DNA of 36,576 nucleotides from a virus. The translations under genes were made by a program, and so were the position numbers. The stretch is taken from positions 1 to 36,576 of the IMG/VR virus record IMGVR_UViG_3300045738_002443; one strand, written 5' to 3'. The notes below the pieces were generated by a model. The model did not search any database. It was not told the origin of the DNA and saw only the letters and a list, made by a program, of their open reading frames with translations. Each line of letters opens with the position of its first letter. Position 1 is the stretch's first letter. Positions 23,945-30,815 of this stretch are shown one piece after another.

Positions 23945-24141
23945 TCTGAAAACTCCGGCATGGCCAAAAGGCTGAATAGGGTCGGACAGACGGGGATAGA
24001 GAAACCGCGCGCGCAGGCCCCCCTGGGGGTCAAGGCGCGATCGACATTGCGCGGGGACCAGGCGAAAACAGCGGATGCCAACTGATTTTCAATCAGTGTG
24101 ACGACAGGTTTTTTGCCTATGTTTTTCAATGGTTTAATCAT
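23941..24141 (-). CDS. Small basic protein tiled between terminase subunits
   Basis: 66 residues. The start overlaps the small terminase stop as ATGA and the stop overlaps the large terminase start as ATGA, so it fills the gap exactly; this is the main argument that it is real. The N-terminus is basic (MIKPLKNIGKKP), followed by a hydrophobic-mixed body with two cysteines and no recognised motif. It could be a coupling peptide for terminase translation or a packaging accessory protein. A 7-bp hairpin (ACTGATT/AATCAGT, 24082-24098) lies inside the coding sequence. Confidence 0.55.
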   Translation of the reverse strand: MIKPLKNIGKKPVVTLIENQLASAVFAWSPRNVDRALTPRGACARGFSIPVCPTLFSLLAMPEFSE

Positions 24142-24806
24142 TCTGTCCGACTTCCTTTGTCCGACTTGGATTTTCCCGCATCGCTAACGTCTTGTTTTTG
24201 TTCAGTTTCATAGGCGACATCAGCAGGCACCATCCGACCACTGCGCGACCCGCTGACGACGCGGGCATTGTCGCCCGGCTGGCCTGCTGCTGGGGCCGAC
24301 GGCACGTTGACATAGACCGACTGCTGCACGTTGACGTCCGGTGTCGCCTTGGGCGCGCCATAGGGCATCAGGGCATCCGCTGCCCGCAGCTGGATCGTGT
24401 AGATCTGCATGAACACCGCCAGCCTCTGACCACCAGACGGCGTCGCAGGCTTCGTGCCGCCGCCTTTGACCTTCGTGGTGGCACCGTCATATGCCCAGGC
24501 CAACACCAACTCGGTGCGCTCGAGGGCAGCCATCATCGCATCGCCGCCGTTGGCCAGCCCAGCCATCTGCGCTAGCACATCCTCGGGCATGGCGTAGCCC
24601 TTGGCCGCCAGCCAATCGCGCATCTGGTTGTTGACCTTGCCTTTGGAACCCTTCGGACGCCCAGGTGCCTTGTCCTCGACCACGTCCACCACGCTGCCAC
24701 GCTCATCCGGCAGGAACGTCAGCTGCTCACCCGCGTCATGCATCTTGCGCAGACGCACAGCCGCAACCTTGGCCATCTCTTCGAAGGTATTTTTCGCCTT
24801 AGCCAC
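24138..24806 (-). CDS. Putative terminase small subunit
   Basis: 222 residues from a GTG at 24806, chosen because AAGGGGG lies eight bases upstream; the TTG at 24812 would be only about two bases from it. The N-terminal part is basic and helical, with a GRPKGSKGK segment that may contact DNA and a central helical region (QMRDWLAAKGYAMPEDVLAQ). The C-terminal region is Gly/Pro/Val-rich and disordered. It lies directly before terL with one small gene between, as expected for the DNA-recognition subunit. The identification is by position and general layout, not by a firm family motif. Confidence 0.65.
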   Translation of the reverse strand: MAKAKNTFEEMAKVAAVRLRKMHDAGEQLTFLPDERGSVVDVVEDKAPGRPKGSKGKVNNQMRDWLAAKGYAMPEDVLAQMAGLANGGDAMMAALERTELVLAWAYDGATTKVKGGGTKPATPSGGQRLAVFMQIYTIQLRAADALMPYGAPKATPDVNVQQSVYVNVPSAPAAGQPGDNARVVSGSRSGRMVPADVAYETEQKQDVSDAGKSKSDKGSRTE

Positions 24807-24853
24807 GCGCAAAACCCCCTTTTTTATTCATTTCCAAGGGGTTAGCGGTAGCC

Positions 24854-24924
24854 CACAACGCTACCCACAACGCTTTTAGGCCCTTTTGGCCCTGCGTTGT
24901 GGGGTGCGTTGTGCCTTTTTTTTT
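24854..24924 (+). terminator. Terminator-like hairpin plus T9 on the plus strand
   Basis: Inverted-repeat unit 1 forms a long stem (about 20 of 22 positions pair) with a 20-base loop, and on the plus strand is followed by CC and nine T residues (24916-24924). That is the form of an intrinsic terminator for plus-strand RNA. No gene is read in that direction here, so it may block antisense transcription into the replication genes, or the resemblance may be a by-product of the binding-site array. Confidence 0.4.
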
Positions 24925-24985
24925 ATATCTTTCAATGACATAAGATAGAGACACAACGGCACAACGGAAAAAAGGGCATGCTCTC

Positions 24986-25022
24986 ACGCGCGCACGGGCG
25001 CATGTGCATGCATGTGTGTATG
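24986..25022. other. Alternating purine-pyrimidine tract in the centre of repeat unit 2
   Basis: About 37 bases of mostly alternating purine and pyrimidine (ACGCGCGCAC, then GCGCATGTGCATGCATG and TGTGTATG), containing the palindrome TGCATGCA. Such sequence favours Z-DNA or cruciform formation under negative supercoiling. It lies between the two arms of inverted unit 2, so it would be exposed as a loop or a melted segment. Confidence 0.5.
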
Positions 25023-25249
25023 TCTCGATTTTCCGTTGTAGCGTTGTGGGCGGCGGGTAACACGCTGTTTTCGCTGGCATTTTGCCCACAACAAGGGGCA
25101 CAACGCGGGCAATCCCATTTTGTGCGCCGTTGTGCCCCTGACCCATGGCCGCAGGCACCCGTCGCGTGGTAATAATGGCATCCCAGCGGGTCGGGGAGAA
25201 GCGGAAACAATCGCCGCAAATCAATGACTTGAACATTGCGCGCATCATC

Positions 25250-27274
25250 TTAGCCAAAATCCTCCACATCTTTAGGCAACGGCTTGCCCGATGGCGTCGT
25301 GGCGCTGGCCACAACAGCGCCGTCGCGATCCATCGGAAAGCCAGTCAGGCCGGGGATGGACTTCACGGGCATCAGAAATCCGCGTGAGCGTATCCCGGCC
25401 AAGGTCAGGGGGTTCGGGGTGGGCGTTGCACCAGGCACACGGCTGGCGGACTGCTTCCAGACGCCACCGGCCCAGTCTGTGTTCCTGAACAGCTCCTTCA
25501 GCTGGGGGATCGGCTGGTTGGCGATGAACAGGTTCGCACTCTCGCCGGATCCCTGCACGCGCAGGCCGACGGTGGACAGCATGCTGTTGGCCTTCTCGCT
25601 GGCGCGGTTTTCTGCCAGCCCTCCATCATCCTCGCCCAGGCTGCTACGCAGACCAGAGGGCGCACCGGGCAGCTTGGCGGCCGTCATGATCCACTGAGCG
25701 ATGTTGTACTGCTGGCCGCGTCTGAAAGGGTCATACTGTTGGCCCATGAGGTGCAGCAGCATCGCGTCGGCGTCATTGACTGTCTCTTCGCGATCGGCAT
25801 TGGCCATGAACGCAACCTTGACGGCCCAGCTGGCCATGACATCCTCGGTCGCGATGTCCTCCTGGCTGCACATGTCGGCCATCGCCAGCACGGTGCCCCA
25901 GTTGTCGGCATCGCGGCCCGTGACGCCCTGCAGTTCAAGCGCGTGACGCCATGCGGCCATGCGTTCGACCCAGGTGGGCCACCGATCGATCAGCATGCGC
26001 TTCAGGCGGGCACCACGCGCCCGCCAGGTGCGGGGCTGCATGTTCAGCTTGGCCGTCCCAGCCTTCAGTGGGCGCAGCTCCAATCGGATCAGGCGCTGGA
26101 CGTCCTGCGTCTTCATCACGCCGGGGATCAGGATCGAGCTGAAGAAGAATGCGGAATAAACCTTGCCGCCGACGCCTGTCTGGTCAGCAGATCCCCGGAA
26201 CCATTCGCCACCCGATGCTGCGACGCGCGCCAGGGCGATGATATCGCGTTCCTTGGTCGATCGTTCGTCGCCGGGTTCGAGCTCGTCAACGGCGACGGGC
26301 AAGCTGGATTGGCCCAGCTTGCTGGTGATGCCCGATTTAGTGACATCAGTGGTCTGCACAATGCCATCGTCGCCGTGCAGCAGTTTCATCATCTTCTGCA
26401 GCTCGGACTTGCCGGATCCGGCAGGGGCCACAAGCCAGAAAGTAGGACGCCAGTCCAGCGCGCCGCCCAGCATCTGGACGCCAACCATGCCCAGCGTGAT
26501 GAACGGGTGAACATCAGGGGCTGCCCAGTTCCAGGTCCCGATCGTGCGCAGGATCTCGGGCACCGGATCAGTGGGGGTAGTGCTGTCATCAGGGTGCGGG
26601 ATCGGAGGATAGGCCGGGTAGATCTTCTTGCCGATCCGGCCCGGCCGCTGCGCCTCGCCAGCGACCAGCACGGTGTCGCCCATGTGGTAGATCAGCTGAC
26701 CATCGTCATCCGTCCAGGCACCCACGCCGCGCACCGCATTGTCGGGGTTGAACACGCCGCATTCCGATGCGGCCGCGTACATTTCCCAGGCGGCACCAGC
26801 CTGATCGAAGGCGCGGGGCTTACGAACAAACCCGCCGTCTTTGCTCTCTTTCCACTGGGGAAAGTTATAGGCCAGCCGTTCATTCATATGCCCGAACAGC
26901 GACAGGACAGTTTCGCGGTCGTGCTTGGTGATCGCTCTCAGCTGGCCGTTGACGTCAAGATAATAAGCATGGCCGCCCCGTATGCCCAACGGCGTGACTG
27001 GGCAGTCGTCGAAAATCTCGGTGCGGCGTCTGGTGCCCGGTCGGCCACCACCACCTGACGAAGCTCTTTGCGTTGATCCGCTAGCTTTTTTGCCTTTCGC
27101 GCTTGATTGCTTTGATCGATCGGAGCTTTCATCAGCGTTGTCTTCCTTCCTCGGGGCTTCGGGGGCGTTTTCCAACGCATCGCGCAGACCCTCGCGGGTC
27201 GGGGGCTTGCGATAGCTCGCGGGTTTCTGTTCCTGCAACCAGTCTTGGTTTGTTGCTGCCGGGCTGTCGTTCAC
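25250..27274 (-). CDS. Replicative helicase-like ATPase (D5/DUF927-like)
   Basis: 674 residues from a GTG that overlaps the previous stop as GTGA, with GGAGG ten bases upstream. Residues 1-85 are charged and disordered. An ATPase core follows with Walker A APAGSGKS at about 283-290 and Walker B LPVAVDE at about 325-332, then an arginine-rich region (VQRLIRLELRPL) that could hold the arginine finger. The overall layout resembles phage/plasmid primase-helicases of the D5/P4 or DUF927 type. It should unwind DNA at the phage origin, working with the Toprim primase-like protein encoded upstream. The CACAACG array lies directly downstream. There is no DNA polymerase gene, so host polymerase is probably recruited. 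Confidence 0.75.
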   Translation of the reverse strand: MNDSPAATNQDWLQEQKPASYRKPPTREGLRDALENAPEAPRKEDNADESSDRSKQSSAKGKKASGSTQRASSGGGGRPGTRRRTEIFDDCPVTPLGIRGGHAYYLDVNGQLRAITKHDRETVLSLFGHMNERLAYNFPQWKESKDGGFVRKPRAFDQAGAAWEMYAAASECGVFNPDNAVRGVGAWTDDDGQLIYHMGDTVLVAGEAQRPGRIGKKIYPAYPPIPHPDDSTTPTDPVPEILRTIGTWNWAAPDVHPFITLGMVGVQMLGGALDWRPTFWLVAPAGSGKSELQKMMKLLHGDDGIVQTTDVTKSGITSKLGQSSLPVAVDELEPGDERSTKERDIIALARVAASGGEWFRGSADQTGVGGKVYSAFFFSSILIPGVMKTQDVQRLIRLELRPLKAGTAKLNMQPRTWRARGARLKRMLIDRWPTWVERMAAWRHALELQGVTGRDADNWGTVLAMADMCSQEDIATEDVMASWAVKVAFMANADREETVNDADAMLLHLMGQQYDPFRRGQQYNIAQWIMTAAKLPGAPSGLRSSLGEDDGGLAENRASEKANSMLSTVGLRVQGSGESANLFIANQPIPQLKELFRNTDWAGGVWKQSASRVPGATPTPNPLTLAGIRSRGFLMPVKSIPGLTGFPMDRDGAVVASATTPSGKPLPKDVEDFG

Positions 27275-27555
27275 TTTAGGGTTGCCTCCATGTCACTGGC
27301 GATCGAGGCAACGCGATCACAAAATTTACGCCGACGCGCGCTGTCCTTCGCGCCGTAAGGTCCGGGCACAACGTCGCGCGCCTGGCTGCATGCTTTGCCG
27401 ACGATCGACACAGCGGTTTGGAAAAATTGCCGGTCGAGCCGGTGCTTCGCTTGCGGCTTGCGCACGGGCAGGCCGAACTGATCGATGCCGATCCAGCTGC
27501 CGGTGCCGAACGCAACGCCGTAGGCATGATCGCGGATTTCGGCCCGGAAATTCAC
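27271..27555 (-). CDS. Small hypothetical protein in the replication operon
   Basis: 94 residues from a GTG start overlapping the previous gene (GTGA); the stop overlaps the helicase start. Soluble and basic, with an aromatic N-terminal half (AYGVAFGTGSWIGIDQFGLP) and a helical C-terminal half (FFQTAVSIVGKACSQARDVV). No family recognised. Strict coupling on both sides to replication genes makes an accessory role in phage DNA replication plausible, but nothing in the sequence proves it. Confidence 0.6.
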   Translation of the reverse strand: MNFRAEIRDHAYGVAFGTGSWIGIDQFGLPVRKPQAKHRLDRQFFQTAVSIVGKACSQARDVVPGPYGAKDSARRRKFCDRVASIASDMEATLK

Positions 27556-27806
27556 GATATCTGCCCCGCTTTGCGCGCAAGGCGCAGATCTGCTTGGTCA
27601 GCACGGGCAAGTAGCTTTGCAGCGACCCTGCGGGCGAAGTCAGACGACATCGATGCCGACGCAAATTCATCGCCATCCATATCCAGCAGCAGGATGTGAA
27701 CCTGCTGGCAGGGGCATTCAGGCGGGCATTTTTGAATGACGATCTGGGATGCTTGGATCACGTCCTGTGCCTGGACATCAAACGGCTTCGAGCGAGGGCT
27801 TGTCAT
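27552..27806 (-). CDS. Small hypothetical protein with a Cys-Pro motif
   Basis: 84 residues; ATGA overlap at the start and GTGA overlap at the end. It has a CPPECPC segment near residue 27 that could bind a metal, followed by a hydrophobic strand (VHILLLDMDGDEFASASM) and a basic helix (RRVAAKLLARADQADLRLAR). No family recognised. It belongs to the early operon between the primase-like and helicase genes. Confidence 0.6.
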   Translation of the reverse strand: MTSPRSKPFDVQAQDVIQASQIVIQKCPPECPCQQVHILLLDMDGDEFASASMSSDFARRVAAKLLARADQADLRLARKAGQIS

Positions 27807-28093
27807 GCTGCGCCCTCCTCAGCTTCATCACCGTCTGATGTTGCGAAACGCCCCGCCATCTGGATTGCGCCCGATGCAAACAAAGCCAGATCCAGTTCCG
27901 CCATAAGTGCTTCGGCTTCGGTCCAGCCGTCGTCTGTATCAGCAAACGGCCCCTGCTTGATCTCGATCGACACAGAAGGATCGCACCGCGTGATGACGGC
28001 CGGGCCATAGCGATCGTCATCTGTCGTGATTGCCTCAACGCGAGACAGCACCTGCAGCCCGTGATGTGTTTCCAGTCGCGCAAAATCAGTCAT
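27803..28093 (-). CDS. Small acidic hypothetical protein in the replication operon
   Basis: 96 residues, acidic, with a mixed alpha/beta character: LETHHGLQVLSRVEAITTDD, then YGPAVITRC and helix TEAEALMAELDLALFA. Ends in an acidic tail (SDGDEAEEGAA). No family recognised. Both ends overlap neighbours as ATGA. The gene is downstream of the primase-like gene and upstream of the helicase. Confidence 0.6.
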   Translation of the reverse strand: MTDFARLETHHGLQVLSRVEAITTDDDRYGPAVITRCDPSVSIEIKQGPFADTDDGWTEAEALMAELDLALFASGAIQMAGRFATSDGDEAEEGAA

Positions 28094-29253
28094 GCGGCTC
28101 CCCTTCCGTTTTCGGTTTCTGTTGATGCCGCGCGCAAGGCGTCGTTCAGATCCTTGCCGCCCCAGCGGTTTTGAAAGACCCGCACTGTGCGACCGGCCGC
28201 CTGGTGGCTGGCGATCGCGCGGTCCAGTTCGTCGCGCGCGGTCTTGTTGTCGTCCAGATCCGCGATCAGCGTGACGTTGCTGACGGCTTCAGGCAGCACG
28301 ACATGGCCAAGGTTGCTAAGCGATATGGCTGCCAGCACCCGCGCCTCGGGCTTCAGGACAACGGCTGACAGCGCGTCCTCGATGCCTTCAGCAATGAATA
28401 CATGCGCACCGGGCTTTACATCACGCAGGCTGCCCGGCTTGCCGCCGCGCGGGCCGATGCCCTTCCAGATGTGGATGCTGCTGGTCCAGTAATCGCCCAG
28501 GACCTTCTTGGCCTTTGGCACCGGTGCCTTGTCCCAGGTGCCGTTGTCTTTCTGGGCCAACCAGGTGCGATGGACCGCAACGTTTTCGCCCCTGTGGTTC
28601 GTGATCATCGCGACCATGGCGGGATACGAACCTTCGAATACCTCGCCGGTCTTTTCATCCTCGTGGTAATACTTCAGCTGGGGAACATAGCGCAGCACAC
28701 CAGGCTGCCGCCCGAGACTGCGCAGATCGATGCCGCGCTGGTCGCGCAGATAGAATTCGACCGGAGTGTTGGCGATGCGTTCCTGACCGCCCAGAAAGAT
28801 CGCCTGCGCGGCTTTCATGCGCCTGGTCTTTTTGTCCCTCGCGGATGCTTCGGCCTGTTTGCGCCGTTCAGCAGATGCTTGTGCTGCCTCTTTGCGCCGA
28901 CGGATGTCTTCGGGGCTGTCGGATTGCAATCCGAGAAAACCGCGCGCCTCGCGCAAAGCCCCCTGCATGTCGCAGCCCAGCGAAAGCGCGATCAGATCGA
29001 GGATGTCACCATAGCCCTGCCCTGGCACGCTGCCGACGGCGTAATCGTTCCAGCGCCCCGCGTCCGGCCCCGACACGGTTACGCAGAAGCTGCCGACAGA
29101 CCGATCGGCACGGCCGGGGTTCAGCGTGAAATACTTGCCGAACGTCGTATGCGACCCGTTGGCGGGCGGGGCATATTGCGCCAGCACGCTGTCGAGCTGG
29201 TCAACCAGCATGCCCTTGATTTCGTCAAGGGAGTATGTCGGACGGGGGGACAT
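28090..29253 (-). CDS. Toprim-domain primase-like protein
   Basis: 387 residues. An N-terminal primase-like region (about 1-110, including GRADRSVGSFCVTVSGPDAG and GDILDLIALSLGCD) is followed by an Arg/Lys/Ala coiled-coil (about 118-150) and a Toprim domain near 283-345: VFIAEGIEDALSAVVL with Glu289, then LIADLDDN with Asp332 and Asp334 as metal-binding acids. It should make RNA primers for phage DNA replication or process DNA ends. A CHC2-type zinc finger at the N-terminus is missing: only two cysteines (57 and 94) are seen before the coiled-coil. The ribosome site before the ATG is weak, so translation may depend on the preceding gene 13 bases upstream. Confidence 0.82.
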   Translation of the reverse strand: MSPRPTYSLDEIKGMLVDQLDSVLAQYAPPANGSHTTFGKYFTLNPGRADRSVGSFCVTVSGPDAGRWNDYAVGSVPGQGYGDILDLIALSLGCDMQGALREARGFLGLQSDSPEDIRRRKEAAQASAERRKQAEASARDKKTRRMKAAQAIFLGGQERIANTPVEFYLRDQRGIDLRSLGRQPGVLRYVPQLKYYHEDEKTGEVFEGSYPAMVAMITNHRGENVAVHRTWLAQKDNGTWDKAPVPKAKKVLGDYWTSSIHIWKGIGPRGGKPGSLRDVKPGAHVFIAEGIEDALSAVVLKPEARVLAAISLSNLGHVVLPEAVSNVTLIADLDDNKTARDELDRAIASHQAAGRTVRVFQNRWGGKDLNDALRAASTETENGRGAA

Positions 29254-29268
29254 GAGGGCTGCAGCCGA

Positions 29269-30201
29269 TCAGGTCGACGTATGGCCGTCGTGGTGAGCCA
29301 GTCGACCCGCCAACAGCTGCACGATGTCGTCGTTGCTTTGGATCGGCTCGCCAACCCATGCCTTGATCTGCTTCCAGCGCACATGGACGTCTTCCCGCCC
29401 CAGCTTCAGGACAGCTGCTGCGCCACCTTCGCCGGTACCTTTTGCCATGAGCTTCGCCAACTTCAGATCAAGCTTGGGCGTCCAGCTGCCGACCGCTTCC
29501 AGCTCGGCCGTTGGTGCAGGCGCGGGCACCGCTTTTGGCTTCGGAGTTTTTGTTTTCTCGGCAGCCGCCTGCCTTGCCTGTCTCACCTCATGGATCTGCG
29601 CACGCGAATTACTGAGCTTGTTCTTGATGCTTTTTTCAGCGCGCCCCAGTGCCTGGGCAATATCAGAAAGTGATGCGCCGCGCAGATGCATATCGATCAG
29701 CGTGGCAAACTCTTCATCCGAAAACGGCCCGGTCACCAGATCATAGGCTTGGGGTTCACGGGGTGTTGCTGACGGGGACATCTCTGCCCCCGCCGTACCG
29801 CCACCATCACCTACCGCCCCCTGCGGGGTTACGCTCTCTGGCGTTCCTCTGACATCATCAGATTTTTCGGATATGGTTGACGGATCTGGTTGCGTCGGCG
29901 CATCGGGCAAGTCCGACGCTGGTGCATTGGTTTCTTCGGGTTCTGGCTGTTCAGGGTGCGGATCTTCCGTTGTGTCGCCTCGGGCCACGATCAAAGCGGG
30001 CACAATATCACCGTGCAAATGTTCCGGTAGACAAAGCGCCAGATGAATGGCGCCGCATTGACCAGCATCGGTCGCAACATCGACACGCAGATTTTTCAGG
30101 CCCTGCAAAAACACCTCAAAGACGTAGTGCAGCGCGTAGATATCACTGCGGCGCTCATCAAGTTGCTTCATCTTGCCATCCAGAATTTCAAGAATGTCCA
30201 T
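29269..30201 (-). CDS. Early DNA-binding protein with two Myb/GcrA-like helix-turn-helix regions
   Basis: About 310 residues from ATG 30201 (GAGG eight bases upstream; a GTG at 30210 is also possible). The N-terminus is helical (ILEILDGKMKQLDERRS). Residues about 80-150 are Pro/Asp/Glu-rich and disordered. Then GPFSDEEFATLIDMHLRGAS with LSDIAQALGRAEKSIKNKLS looks like a SANT/Myb or GcrA-type helix-turn-helix; a second similar unit is SWTPKLDLKLAKLMAKGT with AAVLKLGREDVHVRWKQIK. Two tandem units joined by a Pro/Lys linker suggest binding to DNA, perhaps the phage origin or promoters. It may be an early regulator or an origin-binding protein; I cannot decide which. Confidence 0.6.
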   Translation of the reverse strand: MDILEILDGKMKQLDERRSDIYALHYVFEVFLQGLKNLRVDVATDAGQCGAIHLALCLPEHLHGDIVPALIVARGDTTEDPHPEQPEPEETNAPASDLPDAPTQPDPSTISEKSDDVRGTPESVTPQGAVGDGGGTAGAEMSPSATPREPQAYDLVTGPFSDEEFATLIDMHLRGASLSDIAQALGRAEKSIKNKLSNSRAQIHEVRQARQAAAEKTKTPKPKAVPAPAPTAELEAVGSWTPKLDLKLAKLMAKGTGEGGAAAVLKLGREDVHVRWKQIKAWVGEPIQSNDDIVQLLAGRLAHHDGHTST

Positions 30202-30529
30202 CGCCTGCACCTCGTTCCTGTTGAAAAACTTCGTTGGATCGCCCTGCCCGCCACCGCGCGAATTTTGCGATCGCCTCGGACGCGTCGAGATGTGCCCAGC
30301 CTGCGCCAGTCTCGCCCTTCTGGATCGCCTGGATCAAACCATGCGCCGGGCCGATCATCGGGCGTATGATGGGATGATCCTCGCTGACGAAGGGCAGCAC
30401 ATCGCCCAGGACGCCGACGAACATTTCCTGATCAGCCCTCGCCGGCATCCGCTCGGCCACAAACCACGACAGGGTGAAGGCCAGCGTTTGATCTGCGGCG
30501 GTCAGCTTGGCTTCGATTTCATTAGCCAT
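30188..30529 (-). CDS. Small hypothetical protein in the early operon
   Basis: 113 residues from ATG 30529; an in-frame extension to 30604 overlaps the neighbour by about 80 bases and is unlikely. It reads as a helical soluble protein (LSWFVAERMPARADQEMFVG; DASEAIAKFARWRAGRSN). No family recognised. It overlaps the preceding gene by eight bases and the following gene's start by 14 bases. Part of the early block between the Cro-like and replication genes. Confidence 0.6.
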   Translation of the reverse strand: MANEIEAKLTAADQTLAFTLSWFVAERMPARADQEMFVGVLGDVLPFVSEDHPIIRPMIGPAHGLIQAIQKGETGAGWAHLDASEAIAKFARWRAGRSNEVFQQERGAGDGHS

Positions 30530-30815
30530 GGATATCCACCCTGTGCGCGTCGGGCGCATCCGGCAGGCAGTCGCGGCGCAGTGCCGCCAAAAGATTTGCC
30601 CCAAGATCGTACAGGCGCACCCGATCGAAGCGGACAGTTGGAAAGTCCTGGTGAAATGTGAGGATCGCCTGACGAAGGCCGCTGTCTTCAGGCAGGTGAC
30701 GTCTCGCCCGGGCCTGCAGGTTCTTCACATCGGCAAGGGTCAGCCGGTTGGTCATGGCCAAGCCGCTGACCGCAAAGGTGCTGAGACGCAGGGCATGGAT
30801 CGGGTTAACGTTCAT
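30522..30815 (-). CDS. Small hypothetical early protein
   Basis: 97 residues; GGGGGG lies four bases before the ATG, a strong ribosome site. The sequence is helical and basic (LTLADVKNLQARARRHLPED; VRFDRVRLYDLGANLLAALR). No family recognised. It is the first gene after a terminator-like hairpin (30835-30878), whose U-rich tail runs into its ribosome site, so its expression may depend on read-through or on translation of the 54-codon frame that spans the hairpin. Confidence 0.62.
   Translation of the reverse strand: MNVNPIHALRLSTFAVSGLAMTNRLTLADVKNLQARARRHLPEDSGLRQAILTFHQDFPTVRFDRVRLYDLGANLLAALRRDCLPDAPDAHRVDIHG

Larger units (their letters stand above)
24854..25139. repeat. Three inverted-repeat units built from the 7-mer CACAACG
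   Basis: CACAACG on the plus strand begins at 24854, 24866, 24952, 24960 and 25099, with a one-mismatch copy at 25087. Its reverse complement CGTTGTG begins at 24895, 24907, 25042 and 25128, with a one-mismatch copy at 25034. Paired copies are spaced 12 or 8 bp. They form three inverted units: 24854-24913, 24952-25048 and 25094-25139 (12-bp perfect arms AGGGGCACAACG). Unit centres are at 24883.5, 25000 and 25116.5, a constant step of 116.5 bp. Unit 2 arms extend to about 21 bp with 19 matches. This is typical of multi-site protein binding such as iterons. Confidence 0.8.
24807..25249. other. 443-bp intergenic region with motif array; candidate origin or packaging site
   Basis: The stretch between helicase and small terminase genes is the longest without a convincing gene. 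An open frame runs through it on the minus strand (start options 25248/25245 with GGAGG 12 bases away, stop at 24799), but its second half translates into low-complexity sequence made by the repeats and the alternating GT/GC run, so I do not call it. The region holds an array of CACAACG motifs (24854-25139), an AT-rich patch with nine T residues (24916-24924) and ATATC, and an alternating purine-pyrimidine tract (about 24986-25022). These features together resemble a replication origin, a pac/cos-type site, or both. Confidence 0.6.

Noticed and set aside
24854-25139. CRISPR array
   Set aside because: The repeated unit is only 7 bp, occurs in both orientations and has 8-12 bp pair spacings; there are no long direct repeats with unique spacers and no cas genes.
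24799-25248. A possible 149-aa gene between helicase and small terminase
   Set aside because: It has a passable GGAGG upstream and fits the gap, but much of its sequence is a translation of the CACAACG repeats and of the alternating tract, giving low-complexity Cys/Arg/Ala and Thr runs. A structural DNA element is the better explanation; conservation of the frame would change this view.
25739-27058. A 439-codon plus-strand frame opposite the helicase gene
   Set aside because: The minus-strand product has Walker motifs and correct operon overlaps; the plus-strand frame has neither motif nor ribosome site.
28402-29673. A 423-codon plus-strand frame opposite the primase-like gene
   Set aside because: Antisense shadow; Toprim motifs are on the minus strand.
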